Shown: piece after piece, positions 8,738-16,392 of the stretch
Layout: each line of letters opens with the position of its first letter
Position numbering within the stretch: position 1 is the first letter of the stretch
Assembly (NCBI GenBank): GCA_037969035.1
Contig: JBBKWU010000022.1
Coordinates: forward strand, 62,001 to 126,000
Source of the DNA: JBBKWU01 sp037969035
GTDB taxonomy: Bacteria > Pseudomonadota > Alphaproteobacteria > Micavibrionales > Micavibrionaceae
Reading direction: 5' to 3'
DNA length: 64,000 nucleotides
Program-made: the position numbers and the translations under genes
The notes under the pieces: generated by a model
Seen by the model: the letters and a program-made list of their open reading frames with translations, nothing else
What the model was told of the DNA's origin: nothing
Databases searched by the model: none

Positions 8738-9697
8738 ATGAAACAGCGGATACATAAACTCATAACAAAAACAATCAGCCCACAGAGCTTTTCACTTATT
8801 CTGCTGAGCTGCTTTTTAGTCCCATGCTTTATGGCTGCCAGCCTAGTTCTCTTTCATGTTCCTACAAATAAAAATCAAGTTATTTCGTGGCGACAGCTTG
8901 ATAAACTCAAAGCCTTGGAGCATCCTAAAGATATTCAAATCGCTATTCTTGGTGATAGCTCTGCAGGGAATGCGATTGATGTGCAATACTTCGCAGAGTT
9001 AACGGGGAAAGGTACTGTAAACTTAGCGCTCACTGGATCAATTGGCTTGCACGGCATTATCTTAATGGCCGCGCATGCTAAGAAAGATCTTCCAAATCTT
9101 GGATATTTATATTTTGTAATAGCACCGACGACATGGGAGAAAGACCTATCTCCAGAAGCTTACTTCTTGCTTAAAAAGGGCTTGCCAAAATCCCAAAATC
9201 CATTAAGGGGGCTACAAGAAATACAGGATGCACAAAAAGGTTATTTAAACTGGCTTTTTACTCCCAAGCGTTTGCAATGGTATTGGAATACTATTAAAAA
9301 AGAGCCTCATAAACGAGGTATTTGGTCAAATAAAGCGGATTACCTAGTTCAAGGCCCCCAACTTACATATAAAAAAGCAAGCAATGTTTGGACGACACCA
9401 CTTCATGCTCCTAAAGAAGATCTTTCCCCTCTATTCGAAACCTGGGAAAAGTTATGCAGTGACATAAAGTGTGTCTTCGCACATGGCCCGATTTATGAGG
9501 GCGTTTTACAAAGCTCTGAACAGGCGCTTGAGCAAATCCAAACTGATATTAATCCATTACTCAGTACATTTTATTTTGCAGAAAATGAATATTGGTTTGT
9601 TGGCTATGATCAACTGGGAGATACTCGGAACCACATTAAGCTGGAATTAAAAAATAATTCAACAAGGCACTATGCTGAATTACTCTTAGAAAATTAA
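8738..9697 (+). CDS. SGNH-like acyl transfer partner of the MBOAT protein
   Basis: 319 aa with one N-terminal membrane anchor (about 16-40) and an extracytoplasmic domain beginning at about residue 45. The block IAILGDSSAGNAID (about 68-81) is a GDS-type nucleophile loop, with Ser74 as the candidate nucleophile, and the C-terminal GDTRNHIKLE could supply the Asp-x-x-His pair. This matches AlgJ/AlgX or DltE-like partners that complete acyl transfer in the periplasm. It directly follows the MBOAT gene. Divergent enough that the subfamily is unclear. A 107-base gap separates it from the convergently transcribed flippase and holds no obvious terminator. Confidence 0.75.
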   Translation: MKQRIHKLITKTISPQSFSLILLSCFLVPCFMAASLVLFHVPTNKNQVISWRQLDKLKALEHPKDIQIAILGDSSAGNAIDVQYFAELTGKGTVNLALTGSIGLHGIILMAAHAKKDLPNLGYLYFVIAPTTWEKDLSPEAYFLLKKGLPKSQNPLRGLQEIQDAQKGYLNWLFTPKRLQWYWNTIKKEPHKRGIWSNKADYLVQGPQLTYKKASNVWTTPLHAPKEDLSPLFETWEKLCSDIKCVFAHGPIYEGVLQSSEQALEQIQTDINPLLSTFYFAENEYWFVGYDQLGDTRNHIKLELKNNSTRHYAELLLEN

Positions 9698-9804
9698 AGC
9701 CCCCCCTCTATTCCTAGCTAACGGCACCATAATTTACGTATCTAACTTAATTTTTGCGGTGCTTCATAAGGTTAATTAAGGAACGTGCCAATGATACTGG
9801 TACA

Positions 9805-11154
9805 TTAAGCTTCATTTTGTTTAATTCCTTTTATCGTCTTTTTAAAGAAGATCAGCATGCTAAGAGACCATAAATTGTAGAAGACAAATAAGGCAATTCC
9901 CGCACCGTTTAGACCAAAGTGATGTGCAGAAAACCATAATATTACTACATATGCAAGGCTAGTTGTGAGGTGGATATAGAGGTTCGTTTGAACTTTTCCT
10001 AGAGCCATCATAGCTGGCGCTAGTGGTTGAGCAAATGACCACGTTACAATAGCTCCGATGCACCATGATGCAACACCATAAGCACCAATATAGTCAGCTC
10101 CAAAGGCGATGGAAATAAACCATGAGCCTATAACGATAAACCCCACCCACCCAAAAAGGATCAGGCCGCCAAGACTAATCGACGATTGAGTCATAAGTTT
10201 TTGAAAAACAGGCCAGTTTTTTGCGCTGGCAAGCTTTGAAAGCTCAGGGTAGATGGCTTGATAAAAAGGACCCGTTAGTTGCGTTGGTATGCGTGCAATT
10301 TCCCGTGCGATTTTATAGAGCGCTGTGGCTGATGCGCCGAGGATATGATTAACAATGAAAATATCTGCATCACGGATTATCCTAACAATACCGTCTAAAT
10401 TCGTTGTAAGCACAAAACGCCATAGACCAGGGGTTTCTGTGAATAAATCCTTAAAGTTTAGGTGCCCCGATTTAAACAGGCCGTTCTTTTTTACTTCCAG
10501 TAATGAGACGCCAAAAAGGAATAAGCGCCCAGAAATTGTGCTAATTATCCATACTGAAAGATAATGAATAAGGGATGTGCTTCCTGCCACAAGAAGGAGG
10601 GCGTAGCCAACAAGCTTTATGATGGCGCTGAGATTTAAATAGATAGCTTGATAGTAAAATTTATTAAAAAGACGGAGAATGGCTGTTGGCGTAGCGACCC
10701 AGTTAAACAATAATACTGCAGATGCGAGAAATAATATGTGGCTGTCGACATTTTGAAGGCCAAAAAGTGAAGGGATAAACATTATGCCGAGAACAGCAAA
10801 TAGCGCCCCCAATAAACTACTAGCAAAGTCTAGAATATACCCAAAGCTTAAAAGTGAAGTCAGGCGACCACTTTCGTTGGCTTCAAGGTTACGCGCCCCA
10901 AAATGGATTAATGCTTGCCATGTTTGGAAACTCACCAAACGATCAATAATCCCAATATATGCCGTAATCAAGGCGTATATCCCAAATTGTTCGAGGCCAA
11001 GGCTGCGCGTTAGTATTCCGAGCGCTACAAGCGTGATAATAGCACTACTAACATTCCCACTGAATAAAATCCCAGCGTTTTTGTAAAGCCTCAGCAGTTG
11101 AGGATATCTGGAGAAAAAGTGACTCACTTTAACGCTTATAAGATTCATGCGCAT
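9805..11154 (-). CDS. Wzx-type oligosaccharide flippase
   Basis: 449-aa integral membrane protein with twelve to fourteen hydrophobic segments, of the MOP/polysaccharide transporter superfamily. It would flip undecaprenyl-linked repeat units from cytoplasm to periplasm. N-terminal features fit the family: GILFSGNVSSAIITLVALGILTRSLG, then a charged loop and a second helix pair with RIIRDADIFIVNHILGASATALYKIARE in the middle. The start at 11154 overlaps the upstream kinase-fusion gene by 10 bases, which implies translational coupling. Its 3' end is duplicated in decayed form at 6957-7150, so an old copy of this gene once lay directly upstream of the TylF-type methyltransferase. No Wzy polymerase is recognisable nearby. 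Confidence 0.88.
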   Translation of the reverse strand: MRMNLISVKVSHFFSRYPQLLRLYKNAGILFSGNVSSAIITLVALGILTRSLGLEQFGIYALITAYIGIIDRLVSFQTWQALIHFGARNLEANESGRLTSLLSFGYILDFASSLLGALFAVLGIMFIPSLFGLQNVDSHILFLASAVLLFNWVATPTAILRLFNKFYYQAIYLNLSAIIKLVGYALLLVAGSTSLIHYLSVWIISTISGRLFLFGVSLLEVKKNGLFKSGHLNFKDLFTETPGLWRFVLTTNLDGIVRIIRDADIFIVNHILGASATALYKIAREIARIPTQLTGPFYQAIYPELSKLASAKNWPVFQKLMTQSSISLGGLILFGWVGFIVIGSWFISIAFGADYIGAYGVASWCIGAIVTWSFAQPLAPAMMALGKVQTNLYIHLTTSLAYVVILWFSAHHFGLNGAGIALFVFYNLWSLSMLIFFKKTIKGIKQNEA

Positions 11155-13412
11155 TTCTCCAATATAGGCAGAAATGAATTTTTTATATTGTCGTCGATAT
11201 CTTTTGTAGCATCAATGTGAATGACAGGAATGCCTGCATAGGATGTGGCCTTTATAATATCATCCGTAGTTTGAATGGTTTTTTGTAACTGTTCGTTGAT
11301 CGTATCCTGTGTTGAGCCATCAAAACGGCTGCCACCTTCTGGGCGGCTTTCAATTCTTTGGGCGGCCATCTCGGGCGGAATTTCTAAATAAAACACAGCC
11401 ACATCAATGTTTTTAAACAACGCCTTGATAAACGGCGATAGAACCGCAGGGCTTGCGCATTCAATTTTGGCAGAGATCATCGCCGACCATAAATTTTGCA
11501 ACAAAAGCTGCCCCAATAGAGGCGCTTCTTTTGATTTTATAGCGGCAATTTTATATTTTTGAACCGGAAGTTTCGCGAGGTTTAAAAGCGATGATTTATT
11601 CCGCCACAATTTGAGAAGCACAATTAGCCGCGCCGTATGAAGATATAAGCTAAATTCACAAACAAGCGCTTTCAAGTACAGTATAGTCTTTTCTTGGCGG
11701 GTCGTTACATCGGGCTCTGCGAAAAGACTTTGCACAGATTGGATGTCTGTCCTCTCAGCCAACTCATTTGTGAGTGTTGTTTTACCAGAGCCAGGCAGGC
11801 CAAAACACTCATAGTAATTTTCTTGAAATTCGTGATGTTTTATCAAGTGATCCCATATCACGGTTCTTGTGTCGCGCAGAACGTCTTTGATTTCGCGGTT
11901 CGCATCAATATTGACCACTTTTGTTTGCGCCATGAAATCCGCATCTATAATGAGGTTTATTTTTTGTTGTATGAGCGCTGAAATTTCGTTGTTTTCGGGT
12001 TTCCTTTTTAAGGCCGTATCAAGTGATGTTGTTAGCTTAATCGCAATATCAGGCTTAACGCGGCCACATAAATCAGCAAATGTTTTTTCCTCCCAATGTG
12101 CGAGGAAACGATAAATTTTATTGGGATGGTCAATATAGGGCGTCAGCAGCGGGCCGTCATTTATTCCAGATACTATGTTTTGCGGCCAACGGTCACAAAT
12201 GACGATCATGCCTTTTTTTCGCAAGTTATCGGCTCGTTTTATTTTGATCTTTTTATCTATAACGCCCGTAATCGCCCACACAAACGCCGCAGGGGTCGGT
12301 TTTTTGTTTTTCTCAACGTCACTGTTTGTGGGCGCTTTAATCTCAGATTTCTGTTCCTTCACACCGCGCAGAGATTTGATTTTCATGCCAATATTGATCA
12401 GGCTCTTAACGATCTTGTGTGGCAAGGTTGCCTGACCATCGCCTGTGCCGAGATACAGATGCACAACGTCAATTTTATGCTCCCATTGATTAACAATGGC
12501 CTTAGTCACGGATGATTTGCCCGAACCATCGGCGCCCAAAAAAGTGACAATAGCGCCATTGTGCGGCAAAACGCGGCGGCGGATTATGGCTTGTTGTGAG
12601 AGCCCTAATTTTTCAGAAATGCGCGTAAGAATATACAGCCCCTCATGTGTCCAAACAGAAAGAAGGGCAAGCAGAGAATCCATTCGGCGCCATTCCTCTT
12701 TTTGCGCGATTGTTGAAATTTCTTTGCGCAACGTGATGAAATTTTCAAAGCGATGGTCGCCTGACGCAATGGTTTTTATGATCTCCGCGCTTGGTGGGTT
12801 CAAAAATTCTAGCGCGCAATTATAAATGCTGTCTGCAGTTGTTCTTTCATTTGTCCATGCAAGCTCTTTGTTAAATCCTTTGCCGCCGTACGGGGCGTCA
12901 TTGTTTGCTTTATACATGTCACGCCATCTGATTTTTATGGCTTCTCTAATGATGAGCAATACAGCTTCTTTGTCTGGTGAGGATATATAGATATTGTGAT
13001 AATCCTCGGACGGGGTGCGGGATGCAAGAATGCTGTTATTCCACGGCGGGATTATGTTTTTCAGAAATTTCTCGCCCATCGTTAATAGAAAATGGGCATG
13101 CAGATGAAAAATTGTACCGTCATCTGTAGATATAGAGATGCCATCTGTTATTCCCGCGTAGGCACGATGCGGTGGTGCTTTGAAGAAAATGAAACCGTTC
13201 TGATGCATGATTTTGGTGACGCGCCTGCGGTCTTGTTCGTGAAATAAAATATCGAGATCCGTATGGCCACCCACACCAGCGCTAAGATGCTCATTGCTTT
13301 TCCAACTACACCATTTAATACCGTTATTTTCAAATTGTTGAAACAGTTCGAAATAAGGTGACACTGGCGCGTTCTGCGCAGATTTAATTTTAGGGGAGGT
13401 ACTCTTCTTCAT
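11145..13412 (-). CDS. Fusion protein: nucleotidyltransferase-like domain plus two P-loop kinase domains
   Basis: 755-aa protein with three parts. Residues about 18-250 look like a nucleotidyltransferase-fold domain (CSWKSNEHLSAG followed by THTD-like GGHTDLDILFHEQ). Residues about 285-515 form a thymidylate-kinase-like P-loop domain with Walker A GADGSGKSS (near 293-301) and a CDRWP segment typical of a kinase lid/DR motif. Residues about 530-755 form a second P-loop domain with GLPGSGKTTL (near 537-546) and PEGGSRFDG. Thymidylate-kinase-like proteins are frequent in bacterial polysaccharide loci, but their substrate is unknown. The tandem arrangement is unusual. It overlaps the flippase start and is preceded by a methyltransferase gene 8 bases away. 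Confidence 0.75.
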   Translation of the reverse strand: MKKSTSPKIKSAQNAPVSPYFELFQQFENNGIKWCSWKSNEHLSAGVGGHTDLDILFHEQDRRRVTKIMHQNGFIFFKAPPHRAYAGITDGISISTDDGTIFHLHAHFLLTMGEKFLKNIIPPWNNSILASRTPSEDYHNIYISSPDKEAVLLIIREAIKIRWRDMYKANNDAPYGGKGFNKELAWTNERTTADSIYNCALEFLNPPSAEIIKTIASGDHRFENFITLRKEISTIAQKEEWRRMDSLLALLSVWTHEGLYILTRISEKLGLSQQAIIRRRVLPHNGAIVTFLGADGSGKSSVTKAIVNQWEHKIDVVHLYLGTGDGQATLPHKIVKSLINIGMKIKSLRGVKEQKSEIKAPTNSDVEKNKKPTPAAFVWAITGVIDKKIKIKRADNLRKKGMIVICDRWPQNIVSGINDGPLLTPYIDHPNKIYRFLAHWEEKTFADLCGRVKPDIAIKLTTSLDTALKRKPENNEISALIQQKINLIIDADFMAQTKVVNIDANREIKDVLRDTRTVIWDHLIKHHEFQENYYECFGLPGSGKTTLTNELAERTDIQSVQSLFAEPDVTTRQEKTILYLKALVCEFSLYLHTARLIVLLKLWRNKSSLLNLAKLPVQKYKIAAIKSKEAPLLGQLLLQNLWSAMISAKIECASPAVLSPFIKALFKNIDVAVFYLEIPPEMAAQRIESRPEGGSRFDGSTQDTINEQLQKTIQTTDDIIKATSYAGIPVIHIDATKDIDDNIKNSFLPILEKCA

Positions 13413-13420
13413 ATCAAAAT

Positions 13421-14140
13421 TTATTTTCTTGTTAGCACGGCCACAGATTTGAATGTGCGGTATAAATAAGGAAGAAACGGCGCAAAACGAAGCGCTTTTG
13501 ATAGCGTTACCGTGATACGTGTGGGACTGTTTTGTATTGTGGTTTTTTCTACAAAACGAACCTCGCTGAAATGTAATTTAAAGGCGTCATTAATTTCCTT
13601 GGTGCTAAGATAATTTGTAGAGCTATCAAGATACTCTTTGTTTTTCATCGCGACGTCTTTGGCGATCATTCCTTTTTGGTTGCTTTTTCTAATACCTAGC
13701 AGCGCCCAAAATAGTAAATATGCCCTGCAATTTAATACTGATGCTAATGGCACATAAATATGACTTTCGATGATGCCATATTTAGCAGGAAATAAGTGCA
13801 GCGCGACACCGCCTGATTTTAATATGCGGTGTATTTCTTTTATGGATTGATCTGTATTTTGGACATGTTCGAAAACGGTTTCACTCACAATATAATCAAA
13901 TGTGTTGTCGTCATAGGGTAGGCGGTAATTGCTTAATGAAACGGTTTTGATTAAGCCTTCTTCTTGAAGTCGTTCTGCGTGCGGACCTGCTTTGAATTTA
14001 AGATCACACCCTTGAGCATTAAACCCATCTTTTTGGAAAGAGTTAACTAAAGAGCCATTACCGCAGCCAAAATCAAGTATTTTATGCTCTTTGGTGACGG
14101 TAAAGCCTTCTTGTTCAATAATTCTTAGTAAATAGTGCAT
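13421..14140 (-). CDS. Class I SAM-dependent methyltransferase
   Basis: 239 aa with the Methyltransf_11/25 pattern: motif I KILDFGCGNGSLVNSF (about 20-35), then DGFNAQGCDLKF at the end of strand 2, DNTFDYIVSETVFEHV (about 76-91) and IHRILKSGGVALHLFP. The C-terminal third carries a hydrophobic patch that may associate with membrane. It is the first gene of the minus-strand cluster, 8 bases before the kinase fusion, so the promoter for that end of the operon should lie in 14141-14275. That gap is AT-rich and shows no clear promoter to me. Substrate unknown; modification of a sugar or lipid carrier is likely from context. Confidence 0.85.
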   Translation of the reverse strand: MHYLLRIIEQEGFTVTKEHKILDFGCGNGSLVNSFQKDGFNAQGCDLKFKAGPHAERLQEEGLIKTVSLSNYRLPYDDNTFDYIVSETVFEHVQNTDQSIKEIHRILKSGGVALHLFPAKYGIIESHIYVPLASVLNCRAYLLFWALLGIRKSNQKGMIAKDVAMKNKEYLDSSTNYLSTKEINDAFKLHFSEVRFVEKTTIQNSPTRITVTLSKALRFAPFLPYLYRTFKSVAVLTRK

Positions 14141-14275
14141 AAATCAGTAGCCTTGAAATGTATGAATGACTCATATTAAATCATTTTCTATAGTATGTAA
14201 TCGACTTTATGTGTTCTCGAACCCTGTTTTTTCTTCATCTTCGTATACTTCGTCGACTGCGATAAACCAAAAATA

Positions 14276-14536
14276 TCACCTTAGCAATTTCTTGCTTATG
14301 GAGACAGCATCCTCACCACTTTCGGTGCTGTAAAATTCAGCGCCTTCGCTCATCAAAGCCCCTTGAATGGCTTTAATCGTGCGGCGATGTAAGTTCTCGC
14401 CGCGCTCAAACCGCGCCACAGTGTTTGGCGACACATCCGCCAGCGCACCAAGCTCACGAACACCCAGTTTTAATCCTGCCCGTGCCATGCGACACTGTAG
14501 CGGTGAAATTTCTTTGTTTTCTTGATTCTTCATCAT
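14276..14536 (-). CDS. Xre-family helix-turn-helix regulator
   Basis: 86-aa single-domain DNA-binding protein. The helix-turn-helix spans GVRELGALADVSPNTVARFERGE, with the recognition helix around SPNTVARFE, and a tail with GAEFYSTESGEDAVSI that resembles the short alphaproteobacterial Xre regulators. A longer reading to 14695 would run across the divergent nuclease gene, so the start was placed at the paired ATG codons at 14534-14536 / 14531-14533. It is divergent from the DUF2779 gene across 95 bases that contain repeated GTAACA words (14585-14601 region), which are candidate operator elements. Likely autoregulator and controller of the island gene. Confidence 0.8.
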   Translation of the reverse strand: MMKNQENKEISPLQCRMARAGLKLGVRELGALADVSPNTVARFERGENLHRRTIKAIQGALMSEGAEFYSTESGEDAVSISKKLLR

Positions 14537-14550
14537 ATTACATAATTGTG

Positions 14551-14580
14551 TTGCTGTGATTAAATAGGACCTGATAGAAT
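14551..14580 (+). promoter_or_regulatory. Candidate sigma70-type promoter for the DUF2779 gene
   Basis: A -35-like TTGCTG (14551-14556) and a -10-like TAGAAT (14575-14580) are separated by 18 bases, 52 bases before the plus-strand start at 14632. A ribosome binding site GAAGGT precedes the ATG by 7 bases. The region is shared with the divergent Xre gene. Confidence 0.4.
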
Positions 14581-14631
14581 AATAGTAACAGTGTAACATT
14601 ATAGTAAAAACAATAAAAGAAGGTAAATGCC

Positions 14632-16158
14632 ATGACTGTTGCCAAAATAAAAGAGAATTTAAGCCATGCGGGGAATCCGACGATTTCAAAGTCACAGTTT
14701 GTGCGCGGATTTCAATGCCCCAAGGCGCTGTGGCTGTTCCGCAACCGTAAAGAGCTTATGCCGCCCACTGATCCTGCCTTACAAGCGCGGTTTGATTCTG
14801 GCAACGAAATCGGACAACTTGCCCAACAATATTTTGAGGACGGCGTTGAAGTTAAAGATGGTTACAAGGATATCAAGAGAGCCGCGCAGACGACACTAGA
14901 ATATATAGAGCAAGGTCATGACACCATTTATGAGGCTTGTGCGATCCACCCGACCTTTGGGAGCTATTCATTCATAGATATCCTGCGCAAAGTTCCCGCC
15001 TCCGATCAATGGGACATGATAGAAGTCAAAGGCGCGACAGGCGTGAAGGATTATCACATTATTGACACCAGCTTTCAGCGTCATGTCTTCGAAGCCGCAG
15101 GATACAACATACGCAACGCTTACATGATGCTTATTGATAACACTTATGTCCGTGATGGTGACATTGACCCACAAGGACTGTTCAAACTCCAAGACATCAC
15201 ACAGGATATTTTGGCGCTACAGAGCGATATCGAATATTTAACACCACAGCTTGGATATCTCATAGAACAGAAAACACAGCCAGACGCCAAAATCGGAAAA
15301 AGGTGTTTTAGCCCCTTCGAATGTGACTTTAAAGATCATTGTTGGGCGCATGTCCCAGATTATAATCTCTATAACATTTACCCCAAAGCCAAGGCCGATG
15401 AAATGGCCACACTTTTGGACAGCTACGATGTTATGGACATCACGCCAGACACAATGCCTAGCGGTATCAAAGCGCGGGATGTACAGATTTACCAGAGCAA
15501 TGCGGCGGAACATATAGAGCCAAATGCTGTGGCCAGCTTTTTAGATCAACTTCAATACCCGCTTTATTTTTTGGATTACGAAACCGTGATGTCGGGTATC
15601 CCCATCATTGATGGAACGCGCCCGTATCAACAAATACCGTTTCAATTTTCCTGCCATGTCCAAGACAATCCCGACGCAGACCTTCAACATCATGAATTTT
15701 TGCACAAGGAAACAACCGATCCCCGTGAGGCGTTCGTTCAATCATTGATTGCTACGTGCGGCGATAGAGGCTCGGTTATCGTTTATAACAGGCCTTTTGA
15801 AGCCAGTCGCAATCGTGACCTTGCCGAAGATTTCCCTGAATATGCCGCAGCATTAATCGCGATCAACGAGCGTATGGTTGATTTAATGATCCCGTTCAAA
15901 AACAGGATGGTTTACCGCCCTGAGCAGCAAAGCAGTTACTCAATCAAAAGGGTTCTTCCCGCCTTTGTGCCAGAGCTATCATACAAAGACATGGCCATTG
16001 GTGATGGCAGCGCGGCGATGGAGATATATTTACGTTTTGCCAAGGGCAACTATCCCGCCGACCAACTTGATGATTTGTGGGCGAATTTATCCGCATATTG
16101 TGAGTTGGACACACTGGCAATGGTCAAGTTGCTTGATGTTCTTAAAAGCAAGATTTGA
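14632..16158 (+). CDS. DUF2779 protein: Cas4/PD-(D/E)XK-like plus DnaQ-like nuclease domains
   Basis: 508 aa. The N-terminal half resembles RecB/Cas4-type nucleases: FQCPKALWLFRN (about 27-38) carries the first cysteine, FDSGNEIGQLAQQ follows, FIDIL and IEVKGATG supply the acidic and lysine residues, and KRCFSPFECDFKDHCW (about 222-237) holds three more cysteines that could ligate an Fe-S cluster. The C-terminal half is a DUF2779 domain with FLDYETV (about 312-318), an exonuclease-like DxE, and LSAYCELDTLAMVKLL (about 486-501) near the end. The predicted role is a nuclease, biological role unknown. Its place in an island next to an Xre regulator is compatible with a defence or mobile-element function, but nothing here proves it. 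Confidence 0.75.
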   Translation: MTVAKIKENLSHAGNPTISKSQFVRGFQCPKALWLFRNRKELMPPTDPALQARFDSGNEIGQLAQQYFEDGVEVKDGYKDIKRAAQTTLEYIEQGHDTIYEACAIHPTFGSYSFIDILRKVPASDQWDMIEVKGATGVKDYHIIDTSFQRHVFEAAGYNIRNAYMMLIDNTYVRDGDIDPQGLFKLQDITQDILALQSDIEYLTPQLGYLIEQKTQPDAKIGKRCFSPFECDFKDHCWAHVPDYNLYNIYPKAKADEMATLLDSYDVMDITPDTMPSGIKARDVQIYQSNAAEHIEPNAVASFLDQLQYPLYFLDYETVMSGIPIIDGTRPYQQIPFQFSCHVQDNPDADLQHHEFLHKETTDPREAFVQSLIATCGDRGSVIVYNRPFEASRNRDLAEDFPEYAAALIAINERMVDLMIPFKNRMVYRPEQQSSYSIKRVLPAFVPELSYKDMAIGDGSAAMEIYLRFAKGNYPADQLDDLWANLSAYCELDTLAMVKLLDVLKSKI

Positions 16159-16204
16159 TTACTCAAATATTTTTGAAATTGAAGTGTAACAGAAGGGTAA
16201 AACT

Positions 16205-16351
16205 ATGGTCACGAAAAATAATTATGAAAATAAAAGTACAGAAGTTGAAGAATGCCTAAAAACACTTGTTATGCATTTAGCTAAGTTGGTGGCCAAAGAA
16301 GAATTGGAAAGGCAAAAAATTTCAAGCAAGGCGAACGCGAAGCCTAAATAG
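16205..16351 (+). CDS. 48-aa hypothetical protein upstream of serine recombinase
   Basis: Short charged protein (MVTKNNYENKSTEVEE..., ending KANAKPK) with a predicted central helix and no recognised domain. A good ribosome binding site (AGAAGGG) sits 6 bases before the ATG. The stop codon is 41 bases before the recombinase start, so the two are probably co-transcribed. Small genes next to large serine recombinases sometimes encode directionality factors, but this one shows no HTH that I can recognise, and the role is unassigned. Not previously delimited because of its size; confidence rests on the ribosome binding site, operon position and clean reading frame. Confidence 0.55.
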   Translation: MVTKNNYENKSTEVEECLKTLVMHLAKLVAKEELERQKISSKANAKPK

Positions 16352-16392
16352 AGGAAGTAATTCAAATAAATGATAAAAAAGGAGTCATGAGA

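Noticed and set aside
12096..12515. Open frames on the plus strand inside the kinase-fusion gene.
   Set aside because: They lie entirely within a well-supported protein gene on the other strand and have no ribosome binding sites or homology.
14217..14224. T-arm-like TCGAACCC near the left boundary of the island, as a possible second attachment site.
   Set aside because: Only 8 identical bases with the tRNA-Ser T-arm; expected by chance in this window. A tRNA-targeted integrase normally leaves a longer duplication.
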